This document shows, one piece after another, positions 7,761 to 13,742 of a stretch of DNA of 23,889 nucleotides. Both the position numbers and the translations under genes were made by a program. Source of the stretch: Syntrophomonas sp. (GTDB taxonomy: Bacteria; Bacillota; Syntrophomonadia; Syntrophomonadales; Syntrophomonadaceae); the NCBI GenBank assembly GCA_028693695.1, contig JAQUUV010000010.1, positions 1,703 through 25,591 of the forward strand, given 5' to 3'. Numbering within the stretch: position 1 is the first letter of the stretch; each line of letters opens with the position of its first letter. Below the pieces are notes generated by a model that saw nothing but the letters and a program-made list of their open reading frames with translations, had not been told where the DNA came from and ran no database searches.

Positions 7761-8003
7761 TTATCTAAAAAAGGAAAGGGTGACACCAACCGCCAGCCCT
7801 CCCAGCAAAGCAAACAGAAAGGGTTTTTGGCGCCACTGGAATTCTTTGAAATACTGTTTATAATTATCTTTAAAATCTTGGATGCCAGTCTTAAACTGTT
7901 CGATATTTTCTTTGCCAAAATTGATTCTTAATAAACGGATTTTCTTATTTTCATCCACGTAGACCTGATCATTTTCATGCTGATTTTTCTTAAATAAACG
8001 CAT
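7761..8003 (-). CDS. small hypothetical protein with C-terminal membrane segment (80 aa)
   Basis: I do not recognise a family. The start ATG at 8003 has GAGG 8 nt upstream; a longer in-frame version to 8072 would run through the promoter. The N-terminal 55 residues are charged and soluble-looking (MRLFKKNQHEND, then VYVDENKKIRLLRINFGKENIEQ). A stretch rich in Lys and aromatics (YKQYFKEFQWRQK) precedes one hydrophobic helix, PFLFALLGGLAVGVTLSFF, at the very C terminus. This suggests a tail-anchored protein with most of its mass in the cytoplasm (inference). It is divergent from the 131-residue gene at 8321. Confidence 0.7.
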   Translation of the reverse strand: MRLFKKNQHENDQVYVDENKKIRLLRINFGKENIEQFKTGIQDFKDNYKQYFKEFQWRQKPFLFALLGGLAVGVTLSFFR

Positions 8004-8062
8004 CGCAAGTTCCTCGCTTGTATTTTTATCAAGTACCCGTTTGTTATACAGGATACTTCTAC

Positions 8063-8091
8063 ATTTTACCACTTCCTGCGCTCGGTCCCAA
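8063..8091 (-). promoter_or_regulatory. promoter of the 80-aa membrane protein gene
   Basis: Minus strand TTGGGA (8086-8091), a 17-nt spacer and TAAAAT (8063-8068), about 60 nt before the ATG at 8003. Confidence 0.55.
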
Positions 8092-8113
8092 GTATTGCAA
8101 TGATTTAATTTTC

Positions 8114-8139
8114 ATGCTATAGTTTGTAATCTATAGCAT
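8114..8139. promoter_or_regulatory. perfect inverted repeat between divergent promoters, candidate operator
   Basis: ATGCTATAG (8114-8122) and CTATAGCAT (8131-8139) are exact reverse complements separated by 8 nt. The repeat lies between the -35 of the leftward gene (8086-8091) and the candidate promoter of the rightward gene (8205-8233). It has no T tail, so a protein-binding site is more likely than a terminator (inference). Confidence 0.5.
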
Positions 8140-8204
8140 AGCGCGAATGGATGGGCAGTTTGATTTTGCAGGTGGTTAAATTCTGTGGCCGTAGTAAAAT
8201 AGAC

Positions 8205-8233
8205 TGTTTTTTCATGGCGTCTTCACATATAAT
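8205..8233 (+). promoter_or_regulatory. candidate promoter of the 131-aa gene
   Basis: A perfect TATAAT (8228-8233) with a weak -35, TGTTTT (8205-8210), at 17-nt spacing, about 80 nt before the start codon. The rest of the 8140-8320 stretch shows nothing else I can name. Confidence 0.45.
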
Positions 8234-8320
8234 TTATCTAATAGAAGTAAAATGAATTATGGGTACTGAACTGTGACCTCGAGACTTAGGTCTATGGCAA
8301 ATAGATGCGGAGGTGATGTT

Positions 8321-8716
8321 ATGAAAAATAGATGGGGGAAAGGAGATCCGGTTAATCTTTCAGACTTACTTAAAATTACACCGGTTGCCAATGAAATATT
8401 GCATCTGAGCGAAGAACTTGGTATGAATCTAACCGAGGTAATGTGGATCGTATCTCAAATTGTCGAAAACAGCGATGAGATTCCAGGCCCAGGCAATTCC
8501 AAGTTTCCTGAGGATGCATATGAGGAAGATGAATGGGACGAAATGGACCTGGAGAGTATGGAAGAAGAAATGGATCAATCCATGTATTTAGTTAACGTCA
8601 AGATAAATGGGATGGGAAGATTTCCGGAGATAGGTTTTAAAGCAGGAGTAAATGATAAGGAAGATATGCATTACTTTTTTGATATGGTACTGGAAATGAT
8701 TGATAAATTGGATTGA
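8321..8716 (+). CDS. acidic hypothetical protein (131 aa)
   Basis: No family is recognised. ATG 8321 follows GGAGGTGAT at ideal spacing; the in-frame start at 8273 has no such site. Residues 1-50 are mixed and may be helical (LSDLLKITPVANEILHLSEE). The middle, around residues 60-90, is strongly acidic (EDAYEEDEWDEMDLESMEEE). The C-terminal 40 residues (YLVNVKINGMGRFPEIGF, then KEDMHYFFDMVLEMIDKLD) look like a small alpha-beta unit. It is cytoplasmic by composition, with no signal or membrane segment. It is transcribed alone: a strong terminator follows within 25 nt. Confidence 0.75.
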   Translation: MKNRWGKGDPVNLSDLLKITPVANEILHLSEELGMNLTEVMWIVSQIVENSDEIPGPGNSKFPEDAYEEDEWDEMDLESMEEEMDQSMYLVNVKINGMGRFPEIGFKAGVNDKEDMHYFFDMVLEMIDKLD

Positions 8717-8736
8717 TGTCTTCATGTCTACTTGAT

Positions 8737-8766
8737 AAAGTCCGGGTTTATGCCCGGACTTTATTG
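8737..8766 (+). terminator. rho-independent terminator after the 131-aa gene
   Basis: AAAGTCCGGG (8737-8746) pairs perfectly with CCCGGACTTT (8753-8762) around a 6-nt loop, ending in TTTATTG. The stem has an A-rich 5' side, so it could also function in reverse. Confidence 0.85.
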
Positions 8767-8801
8767 TGAAAATGCTTTTCCCGAAAGATAGGGGAATGTT
8801 G

Positions 8802-9719
8802 ATGATAATAGAATTAACCAAACACATTAAAGTGGTAAGGCCGGAGGCTAAAGCTGTATTTCCATACAGCAACTCATTATTTATCGACGACGAAGTGAAG
8901 GCCATGATTGATGCGGGTTCAGGGGGACATGCCTATGCATCGACCCCGGTGGAAAAAATTGAACTGCTTTTACTCACCCATCACCACTTCGACCATATTA
9001 ATGGGGTTAGCTTCTTCAAAAATGCCCGAAAAATGGCAGGCCGAGAAGAGGCGTGGGCCTTCCGGGATGAGGCTGAATATATAAAATCTGCGGGTTATGA
9101 CCGTTGGCAGGAATTAATGGGCAGCCCCAAAAATGAAAATTGGGAGAAGCTTATGGAACTGCCGGAGGACGTGCCTTCACATCTAGGGTTTCACCCCATT
9201 GAACTAGCCGGAGTATTTAAAGACGACGATGTTTTCAATCTGGGAGAGACCTCTTTCACCGCCGTGCATACACCGGGACATTCTCCGGGGCATTATGCCT
9301 TTTTCTTTCCGCAGGAGAGTATTCTTTTTTCAGCCGACCTTGATGTTTCCCCGCGCGGTCCCTGGTATGGAGACGAATTCTGTGATTTGGACGATATCAT
9401 TCATTCCATACACAAATTAATAGCTCTCAAGCCGCAAATATTGGTGAGCTCGCATAGAAGGGTTTTCGACTCGGGGGTGGGGGATTTGTTGCGGGCGTAT
9501 CTTGATATTGCCCTGCAAAGAGAAGAGAAAATACTAAATTATCTTACGGCCCCTCGAAGTATTGACGAAATTGCTGCCCAGGATTTCATCAATGAATGGG
9601 AGCAAAGGAGTCAGCATGTACTATTCTGGCATAAGATGATGATTTTAAAACACCTGAAACGCTTGGAAAAACTAGGCCAAGTGGTTAAGAGTACTGATGG
9701 CAAGTATCTAAAGAATTAA
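8802..9719 (+). CDS. metallo-beta-lactamase-fold hydrolase
   Basis: MBL-fold hydrolase of 305 residues. The metal-binding HxHxDH motif is HHHFDH at residues 60-65. A second His lies in VHTPGHSPGHYAFFF, the Asp in LFSADLD, and a final His in SSHRR, so the full two-metal set is present. Residues from about 225 onward (LQREEKILNYLTAPRSIDEIA, ending KHLKRLEKLGQVVKS) resemble the winged-helix-like C-terminal extension seen in several MBL hydrolases. ATG 8802 has AGGGGA 7 nt upstream; GTG 8766 is in frame but sits in the terminator of the preceding gene, and ATG 8796 abuts the Shine-Dalgarno. The substrate is unknown; thioester or glyoxalase II-like hydrolysis is possible (inference). Confidence 0.9.
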   Translation: MIIELTKHIKVVRPEAKAVFPYSNSLFIDDEVKAMIDAGSGGHAYASTPVEKIELLLLTHHHFDHINGVSFFKNARKMAGREEAWAFRDEAEYIKSAGYDRWQELMGSPKNENWEKLMELPEDVPSHLGFHPIELAGVFKDDDVFNLGETSFTAVHTPGHSPGHYAFFFPQESILFSADLDVSPRGPWYGDEFCDLDDIIHSIHKLIALKPQILVSSHRRVFDSGVGDLLRAYLDIALQREEKILNYLTAPRSIDEIAAQDFINEWEQRSQHVLFWHKMMILKHLKRLEKLGQVVKSTDGKYLKN

Positions 9720-9834
9720 CCTAAACTTAATGAGAAATTAAGAAACTTATTATTTTCTTTATTCTAATTTTTACAAAATGGGAGTAGAATGGATCTAGGG
9801 TTAAAAAGAGAGTAAATGAAAGGAGGGATAAAGA

Positions 9835-9915
9835 GTGGATAAGAAGTTAATTGATGAGATTCTTAGAGACATTGGTCTGGAACACATTGATGATGATGAA
9901 ACAAATCAAGAATAA
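9835..9915 (+). CDS. 26-residue microprotein
   Basis: A GTG-started ORF reading VDKKLIDEILRDIGLEHIDD and then DETNQE. It has a strong AAAGGAGGG Shine-Dalgarno 7 nt upstream and is closed by TAA immediately before a strong terminator. The amphipathic first part and acidic tail suggest a soluble regulatory or adaptor peptide, but I recognise no family. The tight unit of Shine-Dalgarno, ORF and terminator is the only evidence that it is translated. Confidence 0.6.
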   Translation: MDKKLIDEILRDIGLEHIDDDETNQE

Positions 9916-9918
9916 GCC

Positions 9919-9961
9919 GGAGCCATCTAAGGTGAGAACTTAAATGGCTCCACTTTTTTTT
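9919..9961 (+). terminator. rho-independent terminator after the microprotein
   Basis: GGAGCCAT (9919-9926) pairs with ATGGCTCC (9944-9951), followed by AC and eight T. The opposite strand has no T tail, so it serves the rightward transcript only. Confidence 0.85.
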
Positions 9962-9963
9962 GC

Positions 9964-10689
9964 CTATTCTGCAGTTAGTTTGAGTAGTTCGGAAACGGTC
10001 ACAAATTCATAACCCTGGTCTTTAAGATTCTTGATAATTACCGGTAGGGCCTCAGTAGTCTGTTTGCAGGTGTCACTGGCATGCATCAGGATGACATCCC
10101 CCGGATGAACCTTTTTGCTTACTCTATCGACTATGCTGTTTACACCCGGATTCATCCAGTCAAGAGAATCGGTTGACCACTGTATCACTTCATATTTGCT
10201 TTCGTGAGCAGCTTCAATTACTTGGTCATTAAAGTCGCCGTTAGGGGTTCTGATTAGAATGGCGTCAACTCCAGTAACTTCCTTAATATTATTATGTGCT
10301 TTCATTATCTCTTCTTTTATTTCATTTTTGCTCAGGTTGCTTAAATTTATATGGCGGTAACCATGACTGGCTATTTCGTGACCATCCGCCTGAATACGTT
10401 TGGGAACTTCAGGGTATTGTTTAACCCATGGACCGGATAGAAAGAAAGTGGATTTAATATTATTCGCTTTTAAAATATCTATGACCGGCATAGGGGTATT
10501 ATTGCCCCAACTAATATCAAAGGTAAGGGCAACCACCTTTTTATCTGTTTTCACCTCATAGATCGGTTTTAATTTGTGATAGGCTTGGACATAAACTACG
10601 CTGCTGGTCAACAGTATGGTTGCGATGAGTGCTATAAGGGCGATTTTGGTTCTGGCTTTAAGTTCATAAAACCCAAATATTCTAGGCAT
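9964..10689 (-). CDS. pdaB: PdaB-type polysaccharide deacetylase family protein
   Basis: NodB-fold protein of 241 residues with one N-terminal membrane anchor (TKIALIALIATILLTSSVVYV), so it acts outside the cytoplasm. It matches B. subtilis PdaB (from memory) along its length: LTFDISWG, a LKANNIKSTFF segment, SLDWMNPGV, GDVILMHASDTCKQTTEALP and FVTVSEL. Motif 1 is TFDISW instead of TFDDGP: the catalytic Asp is kept and the metal Asp is replaced, as in the PdaB group. Motif 2 is HEIASHGYRH and motif 3 is RTPNGDF. PdaB acts on spore cortex peptidoglycan late in sporulation in Bacillus. The Shine-Dalgarno GGAGG is 12 nt from ATG 10689, rather far; a stop precedes it in frame. It is second in a leftward pair with another deacetylase, 60 nt apart. 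Confidence 0.88.
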   Translation of the reverse strand: MPRIFGFYELKARTKIALIALIATILLTSSVVYVQAYHKLKPIYEVKTDKKVVALTFDISWGNNTPMPVIDILKANNIKSTFFLSGPWVKQYPEVPKRIQADGHEIASHGYRHINLSNLSKNEIKEEIMKAHNNIKEVTGVDAILIRTPNGDFNDQVIEAAHESKYEVIQWSTDSLDWMNPGVNSIVDRVSKKVHPGDVILMHASDTCKQTTEALPVIIKNLKDQGYEFVTVSELLKLTAE

Positions 10690-10749
10690 TTTTCAATCAT
10701 ACCTCCCTCTCTTCATTGTTATATTATTTTTATTTCCTGAAAATCAGCT

Positions 10750-11502
10750 TTATTCCTTATTTCCTAATTTTATTAATTGGCTCATAGTTACGAATTGATA
10801 CCCCTCATGGGTCAGTTTATCCAGCAAAATATCTACTGCCTTAGCTGTTTCTAATCCATTATTGGCCCCATCATGAAGAAGTATAATCTGTCCGGGCTGT
10901 ATATTTTTTATGATATGATTAGCAATCGTAGTTCCGCTATTTCCCACTTTCCAATCCTTACTATCTTGTTGCCAGGTCCAGTAGGCGATTGTTAATTGTT
11001 CGTTTTTGATTAGATTTACGAGATTATCCGACAGGTATCCTCCAGGTGGGCGAAAAAGTACAGGTTTTTGCGTAGTGATTTTTTCAATTATGGCAGCAGT
11101 TTTATCGATTTCTTCCTTGAAAATCTCTGGTTTATTGCTGCTGAATTCAGAATAGCTATGGCTATAGCTGTGGTTTGCAATTTCATGGCCCTGCTCCGCC
11201 ATATTTTCTAGTATCTGAGGTTGCTTTTCAGCTCGATTACCAACTACAAAAAATGTAGCAAGGGCGTTATATTTCTTTAAACTATCCATAACTGCGGGTG
11301 TTTTCTCTGGATCGGGACCATCATCAAAAGTTAAGGCTACCGCTTTCTGGGAGGTTTTAACCATCGTAATGACTAGCTTCTCTTGCTTCCACTTATTCAT
11401 ATTGGGATGTAAAGCGACGTTGAAGGTGCCAAAGGATAAACATAGCAGAAATATACCGGTGCCCAAGAATGCCAGCGTTCTTTTCTTGAAAAATAAAATC
11501 AA
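10750..11502 (-). CDS. polysaccharide deacetylase (NodB domain), membrane-anchored
   Basis: Removes acetyl groups from N-acetylated sugars of cell-wall polymer, extracytoplasmically. An N-terminal anchor (LAFLGTGIFLLCLSFGTF) is followed by the complete NodB set: LTFDDGPDP, HEIANHSYSHS, RPPGG, and later DSKDWKVG and LLHDG. The catalytic and metal Asp pair and both His are all present. The start is TTG at 11502 (250 residues): AAAGGAGG lies 6 nt upstream of it, and the ATG at 11526 would place that Shine-Dalgarno inside the coding region. It is first of a leftward pair with the pdaB-like gene. Spore cortex or peptidoglycan modification is likely, but the substrate is inferred. Confidence 0.92.
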   Translation of the reverse strand: MILFFKKRTLAFLGTGIFLLCLSFGTFNVALHPNMNKWKQEKLVITMVKTSQKAVALTFDDGPDPEKTPAVMDSLKKYNALATFFVVGNRAEKQPQILENMAEQGHEIANHSYSHSYSEFSSNKPEIFKEEIDKTAAIIEKITTQKPVLFRPPGGYLSDNLVNLIKNEQLTIAYWTWQQDSKDWKVGNSGTTIANHIIKNIQPGQIILLHDGANNGLETAKAVDILLDKLTHEGYQFVTMSQLIKLGNKE

Positions 11503-11716
11503 AGTGTACCTCCTTTGAATGGACATTCTTTCAGAAAATGGAAAGAAGATGCGACTTTATTCTGCTAAGAAGATATTGAAAATAAGCGAAAAATATGACT
11601 CGATATAGATGGTAACAAATAGTGGATTTGCCAAGATGTTTTGAGAGGTAGATTTATAGAAGCAAATATATTTTCGTAAAATAATTGTTTAGTAACTTGA
11701 AAGTAAAACCGTGTAT

Positions 11717-11745
11717 TTGCTTTATTTATTGAGGAAAGCTATAAA
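11717..11745 (+). promoter_or_regulatory. candidate promoter of the lipoprotein gene
   Basis: TTGCTT (11717-11722), a 17-nt spacer and TATAAA (11740-11745), about 38 nt before the start codon. The rest of the divergent gap (11503-11716) is AT-rich, and I see no clear promoter for the leftward deacetylase pair in it. Confidence 0.5.
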
Positions 11746-11783
11746 CACTTAAATTATTTAAAAAGGATTATGAGGTGATAGTA

Positions 11784-12404
11784 ATGAAGCGCATTGTGTT
11801 GGCATTTATGATTGTATTAAACATAAGTTTGATTGGTGGTTGCCAATATATTAACCCGGATAAAAGCAAGATCTCCCCAGCCCCACCCATTACTGAATAT
11901 GCTCCTTTTACGAAAGGTAGTTATTGGGAGTATGAGGGAAACGGAAATGAATATGCTTCCTTTAATAGAAGGGTATTATTCACCAAAGATAATTTTGCGC
12001 AAATTTCTGAGGATAATGGGGGAACAGTTATTACCAAAATAATAGAAGGGACTAATGATGTTGTGAAACTAGTCTATTTTCAGGGTGAAAGCTATCAACC
12101 TGAAAATATGCTTGAAACAGATTTTACTGCGAATTCTGATACTATCATAATAAAAAGTCCTCTACAAGTAGGAACTAATTGGACTGACAAAGAGGGTAAG
12201 AAGGAACTTGTTGCGCTTGATTCAATAGTAGATACGCCCCTTGGAAAATTTGATAATTGTTTAAAAATTAAAATCACCAACCCCGATGATGCTATTTACC
12301 AGTACTACAAAAAGGGTATAGGATTGGTTAAACAGGAATTTATTTCTGGGGATGCTACAATCACATCTACTCTTAAAAAATATCAGGTAGAACCAACTAA
12401 GTGA
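11784..12404 (+). CDS. hypothetical lipoprotein
   Basis: A secreted, lipid-anchored protein of 206 residues. ATG 11784 is preceded by GAGGTGAT. The signal peptide is MKRIVLAFMIVLNISLIGGC, with lipobox LIGGC and the modified Cys at residue 20. The mature part starts with a Pro-rich linker, then FTKGSYWEYEGNGNEYASF, LQVGTNWTDKEG, DTPLGKFDNCLKI and YYKKGIGLVKQEF. This looks like an extracellular beta-rich domain found in clostridial lipoproteins, with an F/W-x-GxxW and a YY-x-KGIGLVK motif. I cannot name a function. It stands alone, downstream of its own promoter and upstream of tRNA-Val. Confidence 0.82.
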   Translation: MKRIVLAFMIVLNISLIGGCQYINPDKSKISPAPPITEYAPFTKGSYWEYEGNGNEYASFNRRVLFTKDNFAQISEDNGGTVITKIIEGTNDVVKLVYFQGESYQPENMLETDFTANSDTIIIKSPLQVGTNWTDKEGKKELVALDSIVDTPLGKFDNCLKIKITNPDDAIYQYYKKGIGLVKQEFISGDATITSTLKKYQVEPTK

Positions 12405-12456
12405 TAGATATAATACTTTAATTATTTAACCCCATTCAGAAATCAATAGCTGACTC

Positions 12457-12485
12457 TTTACTAATTCCTGTAACTATTCTATAAT
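12457..12485 (+). promoter_or_regulatory. promoter of tRNA-Val
   Basis: TTTACT (12457-12462), a 17-nt spacer and perfect TATAAT (12480-12485), about 55 nt before the tRNA 5' end. Confidence 0.65.
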
Positions 12486-12540
12486 ACTAGATGAACTTGG
12501 GATCGAGTTTAATTGGAAAAGATCGGCAATAGGATTTTAT

Positions 12541-12615
12541 GGGTCGTTAACTCAGCGGGAGAGTGCTTCCCTGACACGGAAGAAGTCGTTGGTTCAAATC
12601 CAATACGACCCACCA
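12541..12615 (+). tRNA. tRNA-Val (anticodon GAC), CCA encoded
   Basis: A cloverleaf is readable: acceptor GGGTCGT/ACGACCC, a D arm with CTCAGCGGGAGAG, and anticodon stem CTTCC/GGAAG around loop CTGACAC (anticodon GAC, reading GUC and GUU). The T arm has loop TTCAAAT (GTTGG/CCAAT). The 3' CCA is encoded at 12613-12615. Single tRNA gene with its own promoter and terminator. Confidence 0.96.
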
Positions 12616-12630
12616 TAAGAAATCAGTGAT

Positions 12631-12657
12631 ACCGGGGCTTTAAGGCCCCGGTATTTT
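12631..12657 (+). terminator. rho-independent terminator of tRNA-Val
   Basis: ACCGGGGC (12631-12638) pairs with GCCCCGGT (12645-12652) and is followed by ATTTTT. It lies 15 nt past the CCA end. Confidence 0.88.
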
Positions 12658-12869
12658 TGCGCGCAACTCGAAAAATACTACTTGCCCACAAAATTGTCCA
12701 CCAACATGTGTTCATTGGGTCCTTTCTTTATTTCTGCTGGCGGGCACTCCAAAATAAGATGGGGTGTTTAGCAATTAGACATCAGAGATTGAAGAAGGGG
12801 AAAGATAATGTTTATTTAAACTCCTTTAGCTGATGTCAGCTGCTTTATGATCAAAAGCTACCCCCATAA
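12658..12869. other. non-coding stretch with nothing identified
   Basis: No ORF with a ribosome binding site and no RNA gene is recognised. One small palindrome, AGCTGA-TG-TCAGCT, lies at 12828-12841. This gap separates the tRNA terminator from the region of small ORFs. Confidence 0.5.
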
Positions 12870-12897
12870 TTAACGTTCACCATACGTATTATATGAT
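12870..12897 (+). promoter_or_regulatory. weak candidate promoter of the 68-aa ORF
   Basis: TTAACG (12870-12875), a 16-nt spacer and TATGAT (12892-12897). The -10 is reasonable and the -35 is poor. Confidence 0.3.
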
Positions 12898-12978
12898 AAG
12901 GATTACAATTGTGGCATGGATTGCAGTTGTTATTACTTGAACATAAAGAAAACACAATTAAGGGAGGATCTTAATAAT

Positions 12979-13185
12979 ATGAAAATACGTGTGGGTTCTA
13001 GCCCGATTGCACCGATTCATTCAGCAGGTTTTTTACCCAGATCATATAATCCAAAGCCAAAAGTACCTATTTCAACTACCAAAACAGCTGCAACACAATC
13101 GCAGTTTTTCATGGTTTTATCTGAACTGGTAACTACCGATAACTCGCATTTGCCACATAAAACTAAAAGTAAGGGGCATGAATGA
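12979..13185 (+). CDS. small hypothetical protein (68 aa)
   Basis: ATG 12979 with GGGAGG 11 nt upstream. The protein MKIRVGSSPIAPIHSAGFLP and onward is rich in Pro, Ser, Thr and Lys, with no membrane segment and no Cys. A short hydrophobic patch (QFFMVLSELV) lies near residue 45, and the C terminus is basic (HLPHKTKSKGHE). It is followed 35 nt later by a strong terminator, so it forms a complete transcription unit with the weak promoter upstream. No family is recognised, and it may be a lineage-specific peptide. A longer in-frame start at 12916 lacks a ribosome binding site. Confidence 0.5.
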   Translation: MKIRVGSSPIAPIHSAGFLPRSYNPKPKVPISTTKTAATQSQFFMVLSELVTTDNSHLPHKTKSKGHE

Positions 13186-13219
13186 CAGCATCAAAAGGTT
13201 GTGAATAATAGGAAAACGT

Positions 13220-13245
13220 GGCCGGGGCGAATGCTCCGGCCTTTT
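13220..13245 (+). terminator. rho-independent terminator after the 68-aa ORF
   Basis: GGCCGG (13220-13225) pairs with CCGGCC (13236-13241), extended by GGC/GCT, and is followed by TTTTGAC. GC-rich stem with a short T run. Confidence 0.75.
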
Positions 13246-13381
13246 GACATTATGTGTTGGCTTCTTATAAGAATGTAACCAATGGCAATCAGCAGCAATA
13301 TTATGATATAGGAGTGATACTCCGATGCTGGTATTTACTGTAAACAGGAGATGCAAATCCGTTATAAGAAGGAAGGATTTC

Positions 13382-13498
13382 ATGCTCAGGAGGCTACAAT
13401 GTTTTATCTGGGGACATAGATTGGTACCTTTCTTTGAAGGTGATACGACAATCGTCAGTTATTGGGTATGTAGGAAATGCGGTAAAAGGAAGAAGTAA
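13382..13498 (+). CDS. zinc-ribbon-like microprotein (38 aa)
   Basis: ATG 13382 has AAGGA 4 nt upstream. The peptide begins MLRRLQCFIWGHRLVPFFEG and ends SYWVCRKCGKRKK. Cys7 and His12 (CFIWGH) pair in spacing with Cys30 and Cys33 (CRKC). The C-x4-H to C-x2-C arrangement, with the WGH and CxxCGK signatures, is typical of small prophage-type zinc-ribbon proteins (DUF1660-like, from memory). Metal binding is inference from the four ligands. A 45-residue hydrophobic ORF starts 4 nt after its stop, suggesting a two-gene cassette. There are no other phage genes nearby. Confidence 0.55.
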   Translation: MLRRLQCFIWGHRLVPFFEGDTTIVSYWVCRKCGKRKK

Positions 13499-13502
13499 GC
13501 TT

Positions 13503-13640
13503 ATGAAAATGAGAATATGCCTTTTCACCCGTTACCTCCTTTATAGTTTACTAATATTATTTCTATCATTTTCAGTGCTATGCAAAACGAACGAGGATAC
13601 GAAAAATACTAATATATTAATATTTGCGTATTGCCAGTAA
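13503..13640 (+). CDS. small hydrophobic peptide (45 aa), possible membrane microprotein
   Basis: ATG 13503 lies 4 nt after the stop of the zinc-ribbon ORF, with GGAAGAAG 7 nt upstream. It reads MKMRICLFTRYLLYSLLILF and then LSFSVLCKTNEDTKN. The central 20 residues would make one transmembrane helix with positive residues on the N-terminal side. The C-terminal tail (NILIFAYCQ) is again hydrophobic. No family is recognised. A longer in-frame version from 13434 would overlap the zinc-ribbon gene in another frame and has no ribosome binding site. Translation is plausible, not shown. Confidence 0.35.
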   Translation: MKMRICLFTRYLLYSLLILFLSFSVLCKTNEDTKNTNILIFAYCQ

Positions 13641-13708
13641 ACTACAAAATGTAGTTTAGGGCACAAATTTTGGATAGCTATAACTGAATAATGAAAAATA
13701 GCCTCACA

Positions 13709-13714
13709 TATAAT
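13709..13714 (+). promoter_or_regulatory. candidate -10 box of ytxC
   Basis: A perfect TATAAT 28 nt before the ytxC start. The -35 at 17 nt (GAATAA) is poor. A 7-bp hairpin AAACTAC/GTAGTTT (13639-13657) lies upstream, without a T tail. Confidence 0.35.
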
Positions 13715-13742
13715 AATGTAAGCATTGATTAGGAGGCCGAAT

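Noticed and set aside
12095..12280. 61-codon minus-strand frame
   Set aside because: Antisense shadow of the lipoprotein gene, no ribosome binding site.
12541..13640. Complete integrated element at tRNA-Val
   Set aside because: No integrase, no repeated tRNA end and no mobility genes are seen; only the suggestive position of the small ORFs.
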